Source of the DNA: Sneathiella sp. P13V-1
GTDB lineage: Bacteria > Pseudomonadota > Alphaproteobacteria > Sneathiellales > Sneathiellaceae
Direction: 5' to 3'
Assembly (NCBI RefSeq): GCF_015143595.1
Contig: NZ_WYEU01000001.1
Span: forward strand, 62,001 to 126,000
Length of the DNA stretch: 64,000 nt
Both the position numbers and the translations under genes were made by a program. Position 1 is the first letter of the stretch. Each line of letters starts with the position of its first letter. The notes beneath the pieces were generated by a model. It ran no database searches. It saw only the letters and a program-made list of their open reading frames with translations, and had not been told where the DNA came from. This document shows, piece after piece, positions 1 through 9,730 of this stretch.

Positions 1-1265
1 CTACCGGGACGCCCATCACTACGGGTTTTCACCGGCACAGCAATCCCGCACATATCCATAAGATTCACAAAGTTGGTATAGGTGCCATATCTGGAGTTTG
101 GACCCACCGGATCTTCTTCCAGATCTTTGATCGAATAAAATGTCGGTATGGAGGGCACACAAAGCATATCCACACTGTCAATAAGTGGCTGCGCCTTGGA
201 TTTATAGTCCTGCAATCGATAGAAGCCGCGGAAGGTATCGGCTGACGTAAAGTTTTCCGCAGATTGAATAATTCCCCGGGTCACTGGGTGAATGGCTTCG
301 GGGTCACTTTTTAACAAATCTTCAATGACAGTGTAGCGCTCCGCCGTCCACGCACCTTCATACAGCATTTTAGCGACTTCATAGAAAGGCGTGAAATCCA
401 TCTCAACGATTTCAGCGCCGAAGGACGCAAGCTGATCTACGCTATCAAGGAAAGAGGCTTGTTGAACCGTGTCGCCAAAAAACTCTCGTGTAGAGGCATT
501 TGGTATCCCAATCTTGAAAGAAGGCGCGGGCGCGGCAAGCGGTGGTGTCTGCACGACGCGTGCATATGAATCTTCTGGATCAAACTTGGCTGCTACCGAA
601 TATGCTTGATAAGCATCCTCCACCGTTAGGGCAAAGATAGAAACGGTATCCAGCGTACGACAGGCTGGCACGACACCTGTATTAGAAAGCGCCCCTAATG
701 TGGGCTTCAGTCCGATAATGTTGTTAAGCGCCGCAGGAACGCGGCCTGAACCTGCAGTATCTGTACCAAGCGAAAAGGTGACGAGACCGTGCCCAACCGC
801 TACACCGGAGCCCCCGCTTGAGCCACCCGGCACAATTTCCGGATCCATTGAGTTTTTTGGTGGTGTAAAAGGAGAGCGAACACCAACCAGGCCAGTGGCA
901 AACTGATCCAAATTAGTTTTACCGATAAGAATGGCCCCAGCATCCAGCAACGCCTGAACAACAAAGGCATTTTCTTTGGCTTCATACGCAAAAGCAGGAC
1001 ACCCGGCAGTGGTCGGATGATCAACCGCATCTATATTGTCCTTTATGACAAAGGGAATGCCCCATAACGATTTCGAAGGATCAAAGTCCCCAAGCGCATT
1101 CGCGGCTGCGATCACTTCCTGTTTTTCAAACAGATGGATGAAAATTCCAGGATCATTCACCGTATCAATACGCCGAAAGACTTCTTCTACAATGTCTTGG
1201 GCTTTGACATCTCCTTGGTAGGCGTTGTGCAAACTTTCAATTGTGAAAGGAAGGGTCTGAAGCAT
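1..1265 (-). CDS. atzF: Allophanate hydrolase (AtzF-like amidase), 3' end beyond window
   Basis: The gene runs off the left edge; the first 421 residues are visible. It is an amidase-signature enzyme most like the amidase part of allophanate hydrolase, which turns allophanate into ammonia and CO2 in the cytoplasm. Seen directly: catalytic Lys75 in VIKDNIDAV, cis-Ser149 in PGGSSGGSG and nucleophile Ser173 in GTDTAGSGRVPA, followed by the NNIIGLKPTLG stretch typical of this subgroup. The ATG at 1265 has only a weak ribosome site. It is divergent from the LysR gene and shares a 74-base upstream block with the biuret operon at 9731, which supports the allophanate assignment, since biuret hydrolase makes allophanate. 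Whether the C-terminal domain of AtzF is present cannot be seen. A generic amidase remains possible. Confidence 0.82.
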   Translation of the reverse strand, partial: MLQTLPFTIESLHNAYQGDVKAQDIVEEVFRRIDTVNDPGIFIHLFEKQEVIAAANALGDFDPSKSLWGIPFVIKDNIDAVDHPTTAGCPAFAYEAKENAFVVQALLDAGAILIGKTNLDQFATGLVGVRSPFTPPKNSMDPEIVPGGSSGGSGVAVGHGLVTFSLGTDTAGSGRVPAALNNIIGLKPTLGALSNTGVVPACRTLDTVSIFALTVEDAYQAYSVAAKFDPEDSYARVVQTPPLAAPAPSFKIGIPNASTREFFGDTVQQASFLDSVDQLASFGAEIVEMDFTPFYEVAKMLYEGAWTAERYTVIEDLLKSDPEAIHPVTRGIIQSAENFTSADTFRGFYRLQDYKSKAQPLIDSVDMLCVPSIPTFYSIKDLEEDPVGPNSRYGTYTNFVNLMDMCGIAVPVKTRSDGRPG

Positions 1266-1295
1266 GTTTTTATTCACTCTAAAAATATCGTGAGA

Positions 1296-1369
1296 TCACT
1301 AGAGCAGTTGTGAATGCTTCTGAATACTGCTAATAATTTCCAGTTCCGGTGCAAAAAATGCAGCAGTAA
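1296..1369. promoter_or_regulatory. Shared regulatory block A (LysR operator) in the atzF/lysR intergenic region
   Basis: This stretch aligns without a gap to 9731-9804 upstream of the BMP-transporter operon. Identical cores are TCACTAGAGC (1296), TGAATACTGCTAAT (1321) and TGCAAAAAATGCA (1350-1362). The last is a perfect TGCA-N5-TGCA palindrome and fits the LysR rule T-N11-A. It ends 13 bases before the LysR start codon and lies 85 bases upstream of the amidase start, so one regulator could autoregulate and control the amidase from here. The identity is seen; regulator binding is inferred. Confidence 0.75.
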
Positions 1370-1375
1370 TAAAAA

Positions 1376-2284
1376 ATGAAACACCTGTTACCACTCAAAT
1401 ATATTGATGCGGTCGCTAAATCCGGCTCTATCCGACAAGCGGCTGAGACTCTGGCAATTACCTCAACCGCGCTTAACCGCCGCATTCTTGCTATGGAGGA
1501 AGAGTTAGGCGTACCGATTTTTGAGCGCCTTTCAAGGGGGGTGCGCTTATCCACTGCCGGCGAGATTTTTGTGCATCATGCACGCTCTCAACTCAGTGAT
1601 ATGGAACGTGTTAAAAGCCAGATTGCGGATCTTTCCGGTGAACGGCGCGGTCATGTTTCCATTGCCTGTAGTCAGGCCTTACTACCCTATTTCCTTCCCG
1701 ACCAGATCTCGCAATACCGTGCGGAACATGCGGCTGTGACATTCGAGGTTCTGCTAAGAGACCGAACCGCAGCTGAACAGGCACTGGTGGATTTAAGCGC
1801 TGATCTTGCGTTGGTGTTCGAGCCTGTACGCCTCAATGAATTCCACAATCTTTTGACGGTTCGACAGCCTGTCCATGTGGTCATGCCCGCCGATCATCCG
1901 CTGGCAAAAGACGACATCGTCCGATTGAGAGATTGCTTACAGTTTCCCATAGCCCTGCCCGCAACCTCTTATGGCGTTCGACATCTTATGGAAACGGCTT
2001 TAAAATCCTCTTCTCAAGAACTACGGCCCATCGTGGAATCCGATAGCTTCGAATTCCTTCGCTATTACGCCTTGGCAGAAAACGTGCTTTCCTTCCAGAT
2101 CCCTATCGGCTTGCCTAGCGCCAAACAACGCCCTGATATGATCTCCCGCCCCATTGATGAGCGCGATGTGCCCATGGGATCCTTGTATTTTGGGCAATTG
2201 AGAGGACGCACCTTGCCCGTTGCGGCGGCACGGTTTGCACAGCAAATGTTGGATACTTTCTATACGCGGTTTGACTGCGACTAA
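1376..2284 (+). CDS. LysR-family transcriptional regulator of the ureide locus
   Basis: A 302-residue LysR regulator of normal family length. The N-terminal winged helix-turn-helix occupies about residues 5-62 (KYIDAVAKSGSIRQAAETL, then LNRRILAMEEELG). The ligand-binding domain, about 90-295, presumably senses a ureide or a breakdown product. It is divergent from the allophanate hydrolase gene, and its stop overlaps that of the cupin gene by four bases, so it is boxed in by the locus it probably controls. A T-N11-A palindrome ends 13 bases before its start and recurs ahead of the transporter operon. The family is certain; the regulon is inferred from the duplicated site. Confidence 0.9.
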   Translation: MKHLLPLKYIDAVAKSGSIRQAAETLAITSTALNRRILAMEEELGVPIFERLSRGVRLSTAGEIFVHHARSQLSDMERVKSQIADLSGERRGHVSIACSQALLPYFLPDQISQYRAEHAAVTFEVLLRDRTAAEQALVDLSADLALVFEPVRLNEFHNLLTVRQPVHVVMPADHPLAKDDIVRLRDCLQFPIALPATSYGVRHLMETALKSSSQELRPIVESDSFEFLRYYALAENVLSFQIPIGLPSAKQRPDMISRPIDERDVPMGSLYFGQLRGRTLPVAAARFAQQMLDTFYTRFDCD

Positions 2285-2631
2285 AGGAAGGCGACCGGTT
2301 TTTCCCAAATCGCCAGAACAAGACATCCTTCGGGGCTGCTTACTGAATGAACGGTATTAGTTGGATTCACTACAATGGACCCCGCGGGAAAACTCCCGTT
2401 TTCATCCTGTTGCGCCCCTTCCAGCACCAGAATATGCTCCATGCCCGGATGACTGTGCGTGGGAACTTCCGCCCCGGGCTGATATTTTAGAAATGCGGCA
2501 CTGGCAGGGTTTTCATCTGTTCCCTTGTAAAGCCAGCTAACTTCAATTCCTTCCCGAAAATACTCCCACTGCAAGGTTTCGCGGGCCGCTTTATCCAGTA
2601 AGACATCTGGAACAGAGAAGGCTTTAACCAT
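2281..2631 (-). CDS. ChrR-type cupin protein, last gene of the biuret operon
   Basis: A 116-residue single-domain cupin. The [14 protein letters not shown] block, the [16 protein letters not shown] block and the [11 protein letters not shown] ending match the ChrR-like cupin fold. His and Glu of the first block and His of the second are the expected metal ligands. No anti-sigma zinc domain or partner sigma factor is present, so it is not a ChrR anti-sigma factor. Its start overlaps the stop of the upstream cysteine hydrolase by eight bases, so it is translationally coupled. It may be a small metalloenzyme or a binding protein for a pathway intermediate; no substrate can be assigned. It converges on the LysR gene with a four-base overlap. 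Confidence 0.8.
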   Translation of the reverse strand: MVKAFSVPDVLLDKAARETLQWEYFREGIEVSWLYKGTDENPASAAFLKYQPGAEVPTHSHPGMEHILVLEGAQQDENGSFPAGSIVVNPTNTVHSVSSPEGCLVLAIWEKPVAFL

Positions 2632-3301
2632 TTTCTTTCTCCAATGCGCGTTTCACTTCCTCCAATTCGGCCGTCCAGCCGATAATGCCTCCCTGGGCCC
2701 GGATCATGTCCAGTGTCGCGGTTTTAAACTCAGGGAAATAGCTGCCTGTACATTCTTCCACCAACAAACAATCAAATCCCCTGTCATTGGCTTCGCGCAT
2801 GGTGGTTTGTACGCAAACCTCGGTGGTAACCCCGGCAAACAACAAATGCGTAACGCCCCAATTTCCAAGAATTTGCACCAAATCCGTGCCATAGAATGCA
2901 CCTTTGCCCGGTTTATCGATCACCGTTTCTCCAGACACAGGGGCAAGTTCCGGTACAATATCTGCACCAGGCTCACCCGAAATAAGAATACGTCCCATCG
3001 GTCCTTCATCACCAATTTTCAGATCTGGTGCTCCTCTGTCCAACTTGGATGTTGGACAGTCAGAAAGGTCAGCTTTATGTGCCTCTCGTGTATGAAGAAC
3101 CCGCATGCTTACCCCACGTGCGGCTTTCAATAAAGCAGCTGTTGCGGGAATAACCGGCGCTAGTAGTGAGACATCATTTCCAAGTGTTTCTCCAAAGCCC
3201 CCTGGCTCAAGAAAATCCCGCTGCATATCAATCACAATCAATGCAGTTTTTTCGATTTCAAACGGAAAAGCGAAAGGAAGTGCTGTATTGATGATCGGCA
3301 T
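2624..3301 (-). CDS. Isochorismatase-family cysteine hydrolase, candidate triuret hydrolase
   Basis: A 225-residue cysteine hydrolase of the isochorismatase fold with the full triad: Asp25 (VIDMQRDF), Lys130 ([10 protein letters not shown]) and Cys163 ([17 protein letters not shown]). It is a clear paralogue of the biuret hydrolase encoded two genes upstream: they share the IDKPGKG and MREANDRG segments, but this protein differs around the substrate pocket and C-terminus. In bacteria such as Herbaspirillum a triuret hydrolase (TrtA) of this same family is encoded next to biuret hydrolase, so triuret or carboxybiuret breakdown is the best guess. Ureidoacrylate hydrolase-like or other ureide activity is possible. 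Start 3301 is preceded by AAGGAACG. It lies between the transporter ATPase and the cupin. Confidence 0.75.
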   Translation of the reverse strand: MPIINTALPFAFPFEIEKTALIVIDMQRDFLEPGGFGETLGNDVSLLAPVIPATAALLKAARGVSMRVLHTREAHKADLSDCPTSKLDRGAPDLKIGDEGPMGRILISGEPGADIVPELAPVSGETVIDKPGKGAFYGTDLVQILGNWGVTHLLFAGVTTEVCVQTTMREANDRGFDCLLVEECTGSYFPEFKTATLDMIRAQGGIIGWTAELEEVKRALEKENG

Positions 3302-3312
3302 AAGATCGTTCC

Positions 3313-4857
3313 TTAGTTTCCGGCCATGTGGCGGCCAATAACGGTTAAATCGGCCTCATCGGCCGGCGTTTCATAAACCAACTCGCCATGAAACATCACA
3401 GCAATCCGATCTGAAAGCTCAAGAATTTCATCGAGATCCTCACTGACCAGAAGAATCGCAACACCACGATTGCGCGCCTCCATAATTTGAGCGTGGATAT
3501 CCGCAACCGCAGCAAAATCAAGCCCGAACACCGGGTTGGCCACAATCAACACATCCACATCACCTGAAAGCTCTCTTGCAAGGACAGTTCGTTGTACATT
3601 GCCGCCAGAAAGGGTGCCGATCGGCACATCGGGGGAAGAGGTTTTCACGTTGTATTTCGCGATCAGATCTTTGGCTTGCAGTCTAAATGCCAATTTGTTG
3701 AGCCACCAGCTTCCTTTCGCCAACGGTGACTGGTCAAATGTGCGAAAAGCCAAGTTATCACTGACACTCATATTGGCGACACAGGCATTTTTAAGTGGCT
3801 CTTCGGGAAGGCAATATACCTTGTGGCGCCGCATCTCTTGCCGCGTTGCCAGATAGTTTTCACCATGCATCTGCATGGCACCGCTTATTGGCGATCGCTG
3901 CCCGGCCAGCACCTCAACAAGTTCTTTCTGTCCATTGCCTGATACACCTGCAATGCCCAGTATCTCGCCACTTTTCACCTTAAAGCTCAAATCCCGCACC
4001 ACTGTGTGCCCAGTATCATCCATCGCTGAGATTTTATCGGCAGCAAGACGAACATCGCTCTGGAGGTTGGTTTTGCGTGTTGTGTTCTTGGCGCTGATAT
4101 CAGAGCCAACCATCATTTGCGCCATATCGTCCGTTGTAAGGTCGCTTGTCTTGCCACCGCCAGCATAAACGCCGCGCCGAAGGACGGAAACTTCATCGGC
4201 AAAAGCCAGAACCTCACGAAACTTATGGGTAATCATCAGAACAGTCAGACCTTCCTCAGCGGTCATATCGCGAATTAAGCCCAGCACTTCATCTGCCTCA
4301 CCGGGGGTCAGAACAGAGGTTGGTTCATCCAGAATAAGAAAACCGCTGCCAAGATAAAGTTGCTTCAGGATTTCAACCTTCTGTTTTTCACCTGCAGATA
4401 AATCTTGTGCTTTGGTATCAAGCTGAATTTGGAATGGCATCTTCTGAATAAAAGTGGCCAGTTTTTCGCGCTCCAGCGACCAATTGATAAAGTTTGGTAG
4501 ATCGGGCTGAGAAAGAACCAGATTTTCAAGAACCGTCATATGCGGAACAAGTGTGAAATGCTGATACACCATCCCCAAACCCAGCATATGCGCTGCTTGC
4601 GGGTTCGCGATGTCATATTCCTTGTCATTCACCAGGATGCTGCCTTCTGAAGGCGGGTGAAACCCCATAACGCATTTGACCAATGTGCTTTTTCCCGCAC
4701 CATTTTCGCCAAGCAGTGCGTGAAAGCTTCCCGGCTTCACTTTCAGTGAGACATTGTCTAACGCAGTGAAGTTACCAAATTTTTTGCTAAGGTTGATGAT
4801 TTCAAGACCAATGGATTGACGGCTTCTACCAATGGCCTCTGTAGAAAATATATTCAT
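3313..4857 (-). CDS. Double-domain ABC ATPase of the BMP-type (nucleoside-family) transporter
   Basis: A 514-residue protein with two nucleotide-binding domains, as usual for BMP/PnrA and sugar-type importers. Domain 1 (about 18-260) has Walker [10 protein letters not shown], signature LSAGEKQK and Walker [11 protein letters not shown]. Domain 2 (about 270-510) has the naturally degenerate Walker [10 protein letters not shown], signature LSGGNVQR and Walker [13 protein letters not shown]. It energises import through the permeases at 6554 and 7467, although its gene sits downstream of the two hydrolases. ATGA overlap with biuH at 4854 indicates coupled translation, so transport and degradation genes are truly one operon. 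Confidence 0.93.
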   Translation of the reverse strand: MNIFSTEAIGRSRQSIGLEIINLSKKFGNFTALDNVSLKVKPGSFHALLGENGAGKSTLVKCVMGFHPPSEGSILVNDKEYDIANPQAAHMLGLGMVYQHFTLVPHMTVLENLVLSQPDLPNFINWSLEREKLATFIQKMPFQIQLDTKAQDLSAGEKQKVEILKQLYLGSGFLILDEPTSVLTPGEADEVLGLIRDMTAEEGLTVLMITHKFREVLAFADEVSVLRRGVYAGGGKTSDLTTDDMAQMMVGSDISAKNTTRKTNLQSDVRLAADKISAMDDTGHTVVRDLSFKVKSGEILGIAGVSGNGQKELVEVLAGQRSPISGAMQMHGENYLATRQEMRRHKVYCLPEEPLKNACVANMSVSDNLAFRTFDQSPLAKGSWWLNKLAFRLQAKDLIAKYNVKTSSPDVPIGTLSGGNVQRTVLARELSGDVDVLIVANPVFGLDFAAVADIHAQIMEARNRGVAILLVSEDLDEILELSDRIAVMFHGELVYETPADEADLTVIGRHMAGN

Positions 4858-5534
4858 GGCAGGCCCGCAATCAGTTCCTGAGAACTGGACACCGCACCAA
4901 AGACCCCGCCCTGCATCTTTACCATCTTGATGGCATGATCATGATTGTCTTTATCTGTCGCCCCGCAGCAATCTTCCAGCAGGACACATTCATATCCTCG
5001 ATCATTGGCTTCTCGCATAGTGGTATGCACGCAAACATCCGTGGTAATGCCGGTAAGAATAAGATTTTCGATACCTCTTGTACGCAGGATCAATTCAAGA
5101 TCAGTGGCGCAGAATGACCCCTTACCCGGCTTATCGATAATAGGCTCACCATCTATAGGATATAGCTCTGGAATAATGTCCCAGCCCGGCTCTCCACGGA
5201 CAAGGATCTTGCCGCATGGCCCCGGATCTCCGATTCCAGCGCCGATCTGCTGTGAACGCCAACGTTTGTTTGCAGGTAAATCAGAAAGATCAGGGCGATG
5301 ACCTTCACGGGTGTGAATAATGTGATACCCTTTTTCGCGCATGGCCAAAAGGACCGCCTTGATCGGTTCCATCGGTGCGCGCGTCAAAGATAGGTCATAG
5401 CCCATCTGGTCCACATACCCGCCAGGTCCACAGAAATCCGTCTGCATATCAATAATGATCAACGCGGTATTTTCTGGGCGCAAGTTACCATTGTAGGGCC
5501 ATTTATAAGGCGTGGAATTGATATGATCAGCCAT
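4854..5534 (-). CDS. biuH: Biuret hydrolase (biuret amidohydrolase)
   Basis: A 226-residue isochorismatase-fold cysteine hydrolase. It is close along its whole length to the characterised Rhizobium leguminosarum biuret hydrolase as I remember it: the WPYNG opening, [33 protein letters not shown], and [22 protein letters not shown]. Catalytic residues are Asp29, Lys135 and Cys168, each seven lower than the Rhizobium numbers. The reaction is biuret + water to allophanate + ammonia, feeding the allophanate hydrolase at the left edge. The ATG at 5534 is chosen over in-frame upstream codons because AAAGGAAA precedes it and homology begins there. It overlaps the formamidase stop by eight bases. Confidence 0.88.
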   Translation of the reverse strand: MADHINSTPYKWPYNGNLRPENTALIIIDMQTDFCGPGGYVDQMGYDLSLTRAPMEPIKAVLLAMREKGYHIIHTREGHRPDLSDLPANKRWRSQQIGAGIGDPGPCGKILVRGEPGWDIIPELYPIDGEPIIDKPGKGSFCATDLELILRTRGIENLILTGITTDVCVHTTMREANDRGYECVLLEDCCGATDKDNHDHAIKMVKMQGGVFGAVSSSQELIAGLP

Positions 5535-6531
5535 CTGGATTTCCTTTAAATGTTCTAACTGGGGCTTCAAACCCACAAGACGTCCCGTCTGTCACCTTGA
5601 CATCCTCTTCCCAGGGAAGACGGTATTTGCCAGCTGCAAGGTCATGCATATAGGTATAAGGGCAATCCTGTGCCCCGCCTTTTACGGCCACATAGGCGCG
5701 ATGTCCGAACTGGTAAATGTTATTTTCAACACCCCATTCAATACGCGCTTCGCGCACAAGATCAGGGCGCACTTCTGCAGTAATAATTTCATCAGGACGG
5801 GCTCCACCATGGGCGAGGATCGTTCCATCGAAATTGACGATCATACCCTCTCCCATGGAATCAAATGTACCGTCGGAACCACACATGCAGACATTGGCAG
5901 TTACCATCAGATTACAAAATGAGTTGGATTGATTGGTGAATTTCCACGCCTCACGCATCGGAGCCGTATAGCCTGCGGTGCGGATCATGATCTCAGCACC
6001 CTTATAGGCTGCTTCGCGCGCCATTTCAGGGAACATGCCATCATGGCAGATTATGAGTGAAAGCTTGGAGCCATTGGGTCCATCGCAGACCGGAATACCC
6101 ATATCACCCGGCTCCCAGGGTTCTACTGGCACCCACGGATGCATTTTGCGATAGTAAAGTTGGGTTTCGCCTTTGTTATCGATAATGAGTCCCGAATTAT
6201 ACGGATTGCCATCCGGATTAAATTCCATAATAGAAAAACAGCCCCAGATATCATTGTCGATGCAAGCTTGTCTTAGGGCGGCGACTTCCGGACCGTCCAA
6301 CGAGCACATAATGTCCGGATTTGTATCCATAGATAGGCCATGCAAGGCATATTCAGGAAACACCACCAGATCCATCGTTCTCGAATTGCGGCGCGCCTTG
6401 CCGACCATGGCAACAACTTTTTGGGTCTGAGCTGTCAACTGTTCTTTGGTTTCAACAACGGGAAGCTGCAGTTGCACCAAGCCAATCACTACACCATTGG
6501 GCGATTTGTTCAATCCACCTAAGCCGCTCAT
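5527..6531 (-). CDS. amiF: Formamidase (nitrilase superfamily, AmiF type)
   Basis: A 334-residue nitrilase-superfamily amidase with the Glu-Lys-Cys triad at Glu60 ([10 protein letters not shown]), Lys129 (YYRKMHPW) and Cys162 ([20 protein letters not shown]). Length and the C-terminal [13 protein letters not shown] and [13 protein letters not shown] segments match formamidase AmiF, which hydrolyses formamide to formate and ammonia; aliphatic amidase AmiE is longer. A TTG lies directly before the chosen ATG at 6531; an AAGGAG site precedes both. Between the permease and biuret hydrolase genes, it adds a second ammonia-releasing step. It may act on formamide itself or on a formylated ureide intermediate. 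Confidence 0.87.
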   Translation of the reverse strand: MSGLGGLNKSPNGVVIGLVQLQLPVVETKEQLTAQTQKVVAMVGKARRNSRTMDLVVFPEYALHGLSMDTNPDIMCSLDGPEVAALRQACIDNDIWGCFSIMEFNPDGNPYNSGLIIDNKGETQLYYRKMHPWVPVEPWEPGDMGIPVCDGPNGSKLSLIICHDGMFPEMAREAAYKGAEIMIRTAGYTAPMREAWKFTNQSNSFCNLMVTANVCMCGSDGTFDSMGEGMIVNFDGTILAHGGARPDEIITAEVRPDLVREARIEWGVENNIYQFGHRAYVAVKGGAQDCPYTYMHDLAAGKYRLPWEEDVKVTDGTSCGFEAPVRTFKGNPDG

Positions 6532-6553
6532 CAAATCTACTCCTTGTCTGTTG

Positions 6554-7480
6554 TCATCGGGTGACGCTCAGTTCTCCCGGCGCACCGGAGAATTTGCCAC
6601 TTGAAGAAGAGGTCGCAATCATGATTGCAAGGGTAAGAAAGTAAGGGGCCGCATTGAAAAGATAATATCCTTGCGTAAAGCCCACAGCCTGCAAAGCGGG
6701 CCCCAATGCGCCTGCCCCACCAAAAAGCAAGGACGCATAAAAACAATAAAGTGGGTTCCATCTGGCAAAGATCACCAATGCAACGGCGGTGATACCTTGT
6801 CCACTGGACAATCCTTCGTTCCAGCTACCAGGATAGTAAAGCGACAGAAATGACCCGCCGATACCCGCCAGAAAACCACCTGCCATAGTCGCGAGAATAC
6901 GCACACGATTGATTGAGATCCCGGCGGCGTGTGCGGCATCCTCACTATCGCCCACAGTGCGTAACATTAGTCCCCAACGTGTACGGTTCAGGAAAAACAG
7001 CAATAAGGGGGTCAGAAGAACGCCCAGTACAAAAAGAACATTGATTTCAAGGGCTGCACGGATTTGCGGGATATCGCTCCACCATCCTAAAGGAATTGCT
7101 GGCAGATTTGGCGCCTTGGGTTGGATAAACCCTTTCCCTAAGAAAAAGGCCAGACCAGTCCCGAACAACATCAAAGCAATGCCAAGGGCAATGTCGTTGA
7201 CCCGCGGCATATTACAAATAATCCCGTGAGCAAGGCCAAAGCCACTCCCTACAACACCGGCAACCAACACCCCCAGCCAGGGTGAGCCTGTTAGATAGGA
7301 AATGGCATAGCCTGACATGGCCCCCATCACCAGAGTGCCTTCGAGACCAAGGTTAATCCTGCCGGATCTTTCCGTTAGGCACTCTCCCAAACTAACCAAA
7401 AGAAAGGGTGTTGAAACCCGGATGGCACCGGCAAAAACGGCCAATGGAACTGTCCAGAACCCAAGATCAACGACTTCCAT
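6554..7480 (-). CDS. ABC permease, second subunit of BMP-type importer
   Basis: A 308-residue inner-membrane permease of the BPD_transp_2 family (nucleoside/BMP importer type), with about eight to ten hydrophobic segments. Conserved stretches are ERSGRINLGLEGTLVMGA near the N-terminus, NDIALGIALMLFGTGLAFFLG, and GFLAGIGGSFLSL with GQGITAVALVIFARWNP in the second half. The ATG at 7480, with AGGGAGG just upstream, is preferred over a further-upstream in-frame start. It overlaps the first permease gene by 14 bases. Together with that permease it should form the membrane channel for the imported ureide or amide. Confidence 0.92.
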   Translation of the reverse strand: MEVVDLGFWTVPLAVFAGAIRVSTPFLLVSLGECLTERSGRINLGLEGTLVMGAMSGYAISYLTGSPWLGVLVAGVVGSGFGLAHGIICNMPRVNDIALGIALMLFGTGLAFFLGKGFIQPKAPNLPAIPLGWWSDIPQIRAALEINVLFVLGVLLTPLLLFFLNRTRWGLMLRTVGDSEDAAHAAGISINRVRILATMAGGFLAGIGGSFLSLYYPGSWNEGLSSGQGITAVALVIFARWNPLYCFYASLLFGGAGALGPALQAVGFTQGYYLFNAAPYFLTLAIMIATSSSSGKFSGAPGELSVTR

Positions 7481-8543
7481 CACTGGCCTCCCTAGGTGTG
7501 AATATCTTAAATCGCCCAAACAGGGTTTCGCTGGTTAGAATGACAACGAAGATGATCCCTTGCAGCACCAATACACTTGCATCCGGAAGATCCAGTCGAC
7601 GCTGTAGAAGACCTCCGCTAGCATCAATACCTCCAAGCAAAATGGCCACGGGTATGATTGCCATTGGATTTTGTCGCGCCAGAAAAGCAACAAGAATACC
7701 GGTATATCCGTACCCCGCCGCCAAAGGCTCATTCGCCGCACCATGAACCGCGGCAATTTCAACCATGCCCGCCAATCCAGCAGCAGCGCCTCCGATCAAA
7801 CAGGTGATGATGAGCAATTGCCCGACGGGAAGGCCTGAAATTGCCGCCGCTTTGGCATTTCCGCCGACAATTCTTGCCGCAAAGCCGAACGTGGTTCGGC
7901 TCATCAGGATGTAGGTAATGATACAAAAAACAATACCAAAGATCAGACCCCAATGGACGTCCATCCCCGGAATGGTCCCAATCATATTCGCATCCCCAAT
8001 AGGTGGACTGGATGGCTTATTAAGACTGGCTGGGTCGCGCATCGGACCACCGACCATATGATTAAGAATGGCAATAGCGATATAGGTAAGCAGTAAGCTT
8101 GAGATGGTTTCATTAACACCGCGATAATGACGCAAGGCACCACAGAGACCGATCCAGGCTCCCCCCATAATCATCCCTCCCAATGCCATCATAATTTGAA
8201 CGGTCAAAGGCGAAGAAGAATCCGGGAGCGCCAGTGCGACCGCCGCTGCGGCTAAGCCCCCCATCACTAGCGCCCCTTCTCCCCCGATGATCACCATACC
8301 AAGCTGGGCCGGCAAAGCAGTGCACAACGCCGCCAGAATAAGCGGGGCTGCCCTCTGCAAAGTATTTTCAATGGAAAAAGCGGATCCAAATGCTCCTTTA
8401 TACATTAAGGCCATAGCTTCAAAGGGATCGACCCCAGCAGCTGTCACGAATAATCCAAAGAGGATGAGTGACACCGCCAGGGACACCACTGGAAGGGCAA
8501 TCGCTTCCGAAGCGACGACCAATCGATTCGAAAGGAATTTCAT
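7467..8543 (-). CDS. ABC permease, first subunit of BMP-type importer
   Basis: A 358-residue permease with a long hydrophobic profile and the family blocks IGGEGALVMGGLAAA, HYRGVNETISSLLLTYIA and NEPLAAGYGYTGILVAFLARQNP. It is the larger partner of the permease at 6554, as in PnrA/Nup-type nucleoside importers. The gene follows the binding-protein gene by only three bases. The family is usually linked to nucleosides, but here both flanks are ureide enzymes, so the substrate is probably biuret, triuret or a related amide (inference from context). Confidence 0.92.
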   Translation of the reverse strand: MKFLSNRLVVASEAIALPVVSLAVSLILFGLFVTAAGVDPFEAMALMYKGAFGSAFSIENTLQRAAPLILAALCTALPAQLGMVIIGGEGALVMGGLAAAAVALALPDSSSPLTVQIMMALGGMIMGGAWIGLCGALRHYRGVNETISSLLLTYIAIAILNHMVGGPMRDPASLNKPSSPPIGDANMIGTIPGMDVHWGLIFGIVFCIITYILMSRTTFGFAARIVGGNAKAAAISGLPVGQLLIITCLIGGAAAGLAGMVEIAAVHGAANEPLAAGYGYTGILVAFLARQNPMAIIPVAILLGGIDASGGLLQRRLDLPDASVLVLQGIIFVVILTSETLFGRFKIFTPREASDGSR

Positions 8544-8546
8544 AGA

Positions 8547-9668
8547 TTAAACGCTACCAATGACACCTTTAACCAGCCAATCCATGGATTCAAGCCAGGT
8601 ATCTGTTTGGCTATGGGATTTACCAGCGGAAATAATAGTCTTGCCGTCATTGGTTTCAATTGGACCTTTGTAGATCACCATGTCGCCGGACATAAATTTG
8701 GCTTTCGCGGCATCGGCTTTTGCCCGGGCTTCTGCTGAAACAGCCGGACCATAAGCAGATGTCTTAACAATGCCTTCTTTCAAGCCTCCGCGGACAAGAT
8801 TTGGAATGGTCTTTTTACCCACAAACATGTCAGCGTAATCAGCATACACTTTAGACCAGTTCCATTCCGCTCCTGTTAGGTAACCCTTAGGTGCCAATGG
8901 AGCTTGGGAAGCGTGATAGCCACAGCTGTACATACCACGTTTTTCAGCAGTCTCGACGACCACCTTTGGACCATCCACGTGACATGTGACAACATCCACG
9001 CCTTGATCAGCCAAGCTATTTGTCGCTTCGGCTTCCTTAACCGGCATGGACCACTCTCCGGTGAAAATCACTTGTGTGGTGATCGTCGGATCAATGGATT
9101 GCGCACCCAAGGTAAATGAGTTGATGTTGCGCAACACCTGTGGGATTGGCTTGGCTGCAACAAAACCCAATTTTTTGGATTTCGTCGCATAAGCTGCGAC
9201 AATACCGGACAGATATTGAGCCTCATCAATGTAACCAAAATAGCTTCCAGTATTCGATGGGTGCTTGTCACCGTTCCAAAGGCCGCCGCAATGAAGGAAA
9301 GTCAGATCCGAATACTTGCTGGCCATTTTTAGCATATGCGGATCAAAATAACCGAATGACGTTGGGAATAACAAGGAAGCGCCATCCAGATTGATCATAC
9401 TTTCCATTGTTTTCTGAACAGCAACTGTTTCTGGAACGCTTTCTTCTTCAACAACCTTAATACCAGGAATTTTCTTCAAGGCCGCGGCACCTTCAGCATG
9501 CGCCTGATTATAACCATAGTCATCCCGCGCACCGACATATATGAAACCAATTGTCGTGGTTGCTGCCAAAGCCTGGCGTAGAGGGGAAGCAGAAATAGCA
9601 CCGACCGCACCAGCAGCTGCCATCCCGCGCATTATGGATCGGCGATCAATTATAGTTTTAGCTGACAT
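8547..9668 (-). CDS. BMP-family (PnrA-like) substrate-binding protein, Tat-exported
   Basis: A 373-residue periplasmic binding protein of the BMP/Med/PnrA family. The N-terminus DRRSIMRGMAAAGAVGAISASPLRQALA is a twin-arginine signal with cleavage near residue 35. The mature part starts with TIGFIYVGARDDYGYNQAH, the hallmark of BMP proteins. AAGGAG precedes the ATG at 9668. It is the first gene of the operon reading down to the cupin. The shared regulatory block B lies 63-136 bases upstream, so uptake is probably induced together with allophanate hydrolase. Tat export suggests folding, perhaps with ligand, before export; the ligand cannot be read from the sequence. Confidence 0.92.
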   Translation of the reverse strand: MSAKTIIDRRSIMRGMAAAGAVGAISASPLRQALAATTTIGFIYVGARDDYGYNQAHAEGAAALKKIPGIKVVEEESVPETVAVQKTMESMINLDGASLLFPTSFGYFDPHMLKMASKYSDLTFLHCGGLWNGDKHPSNTGSYFGYIDEAQYLSGIVAAYATKSKKLGFVAAKPIPQVLRNINSFTLGAQSIDPTITTQVIFTGEWSMPVKEAEATNSLADQGVDVVTCHVDGPKVVVETAEKRGMYSCGYHASQAPLAPKGYLTGAEWNWSKVYADYADMFVGKKTIPNLVRGGLKEGIVKTSAYGPAVSAEARAKADAAKAKFMSGDMVIYKGPIETNDGKTIISAGKSHSQTDTWLESMDWLVKGVIGSV

Positions 9669-9730
9669 TCAAACGCTCCTTTTTAAAAGACTGGCTCGGC
9701 ACGTACGAATATTCCCACCGAGAATGCTTT

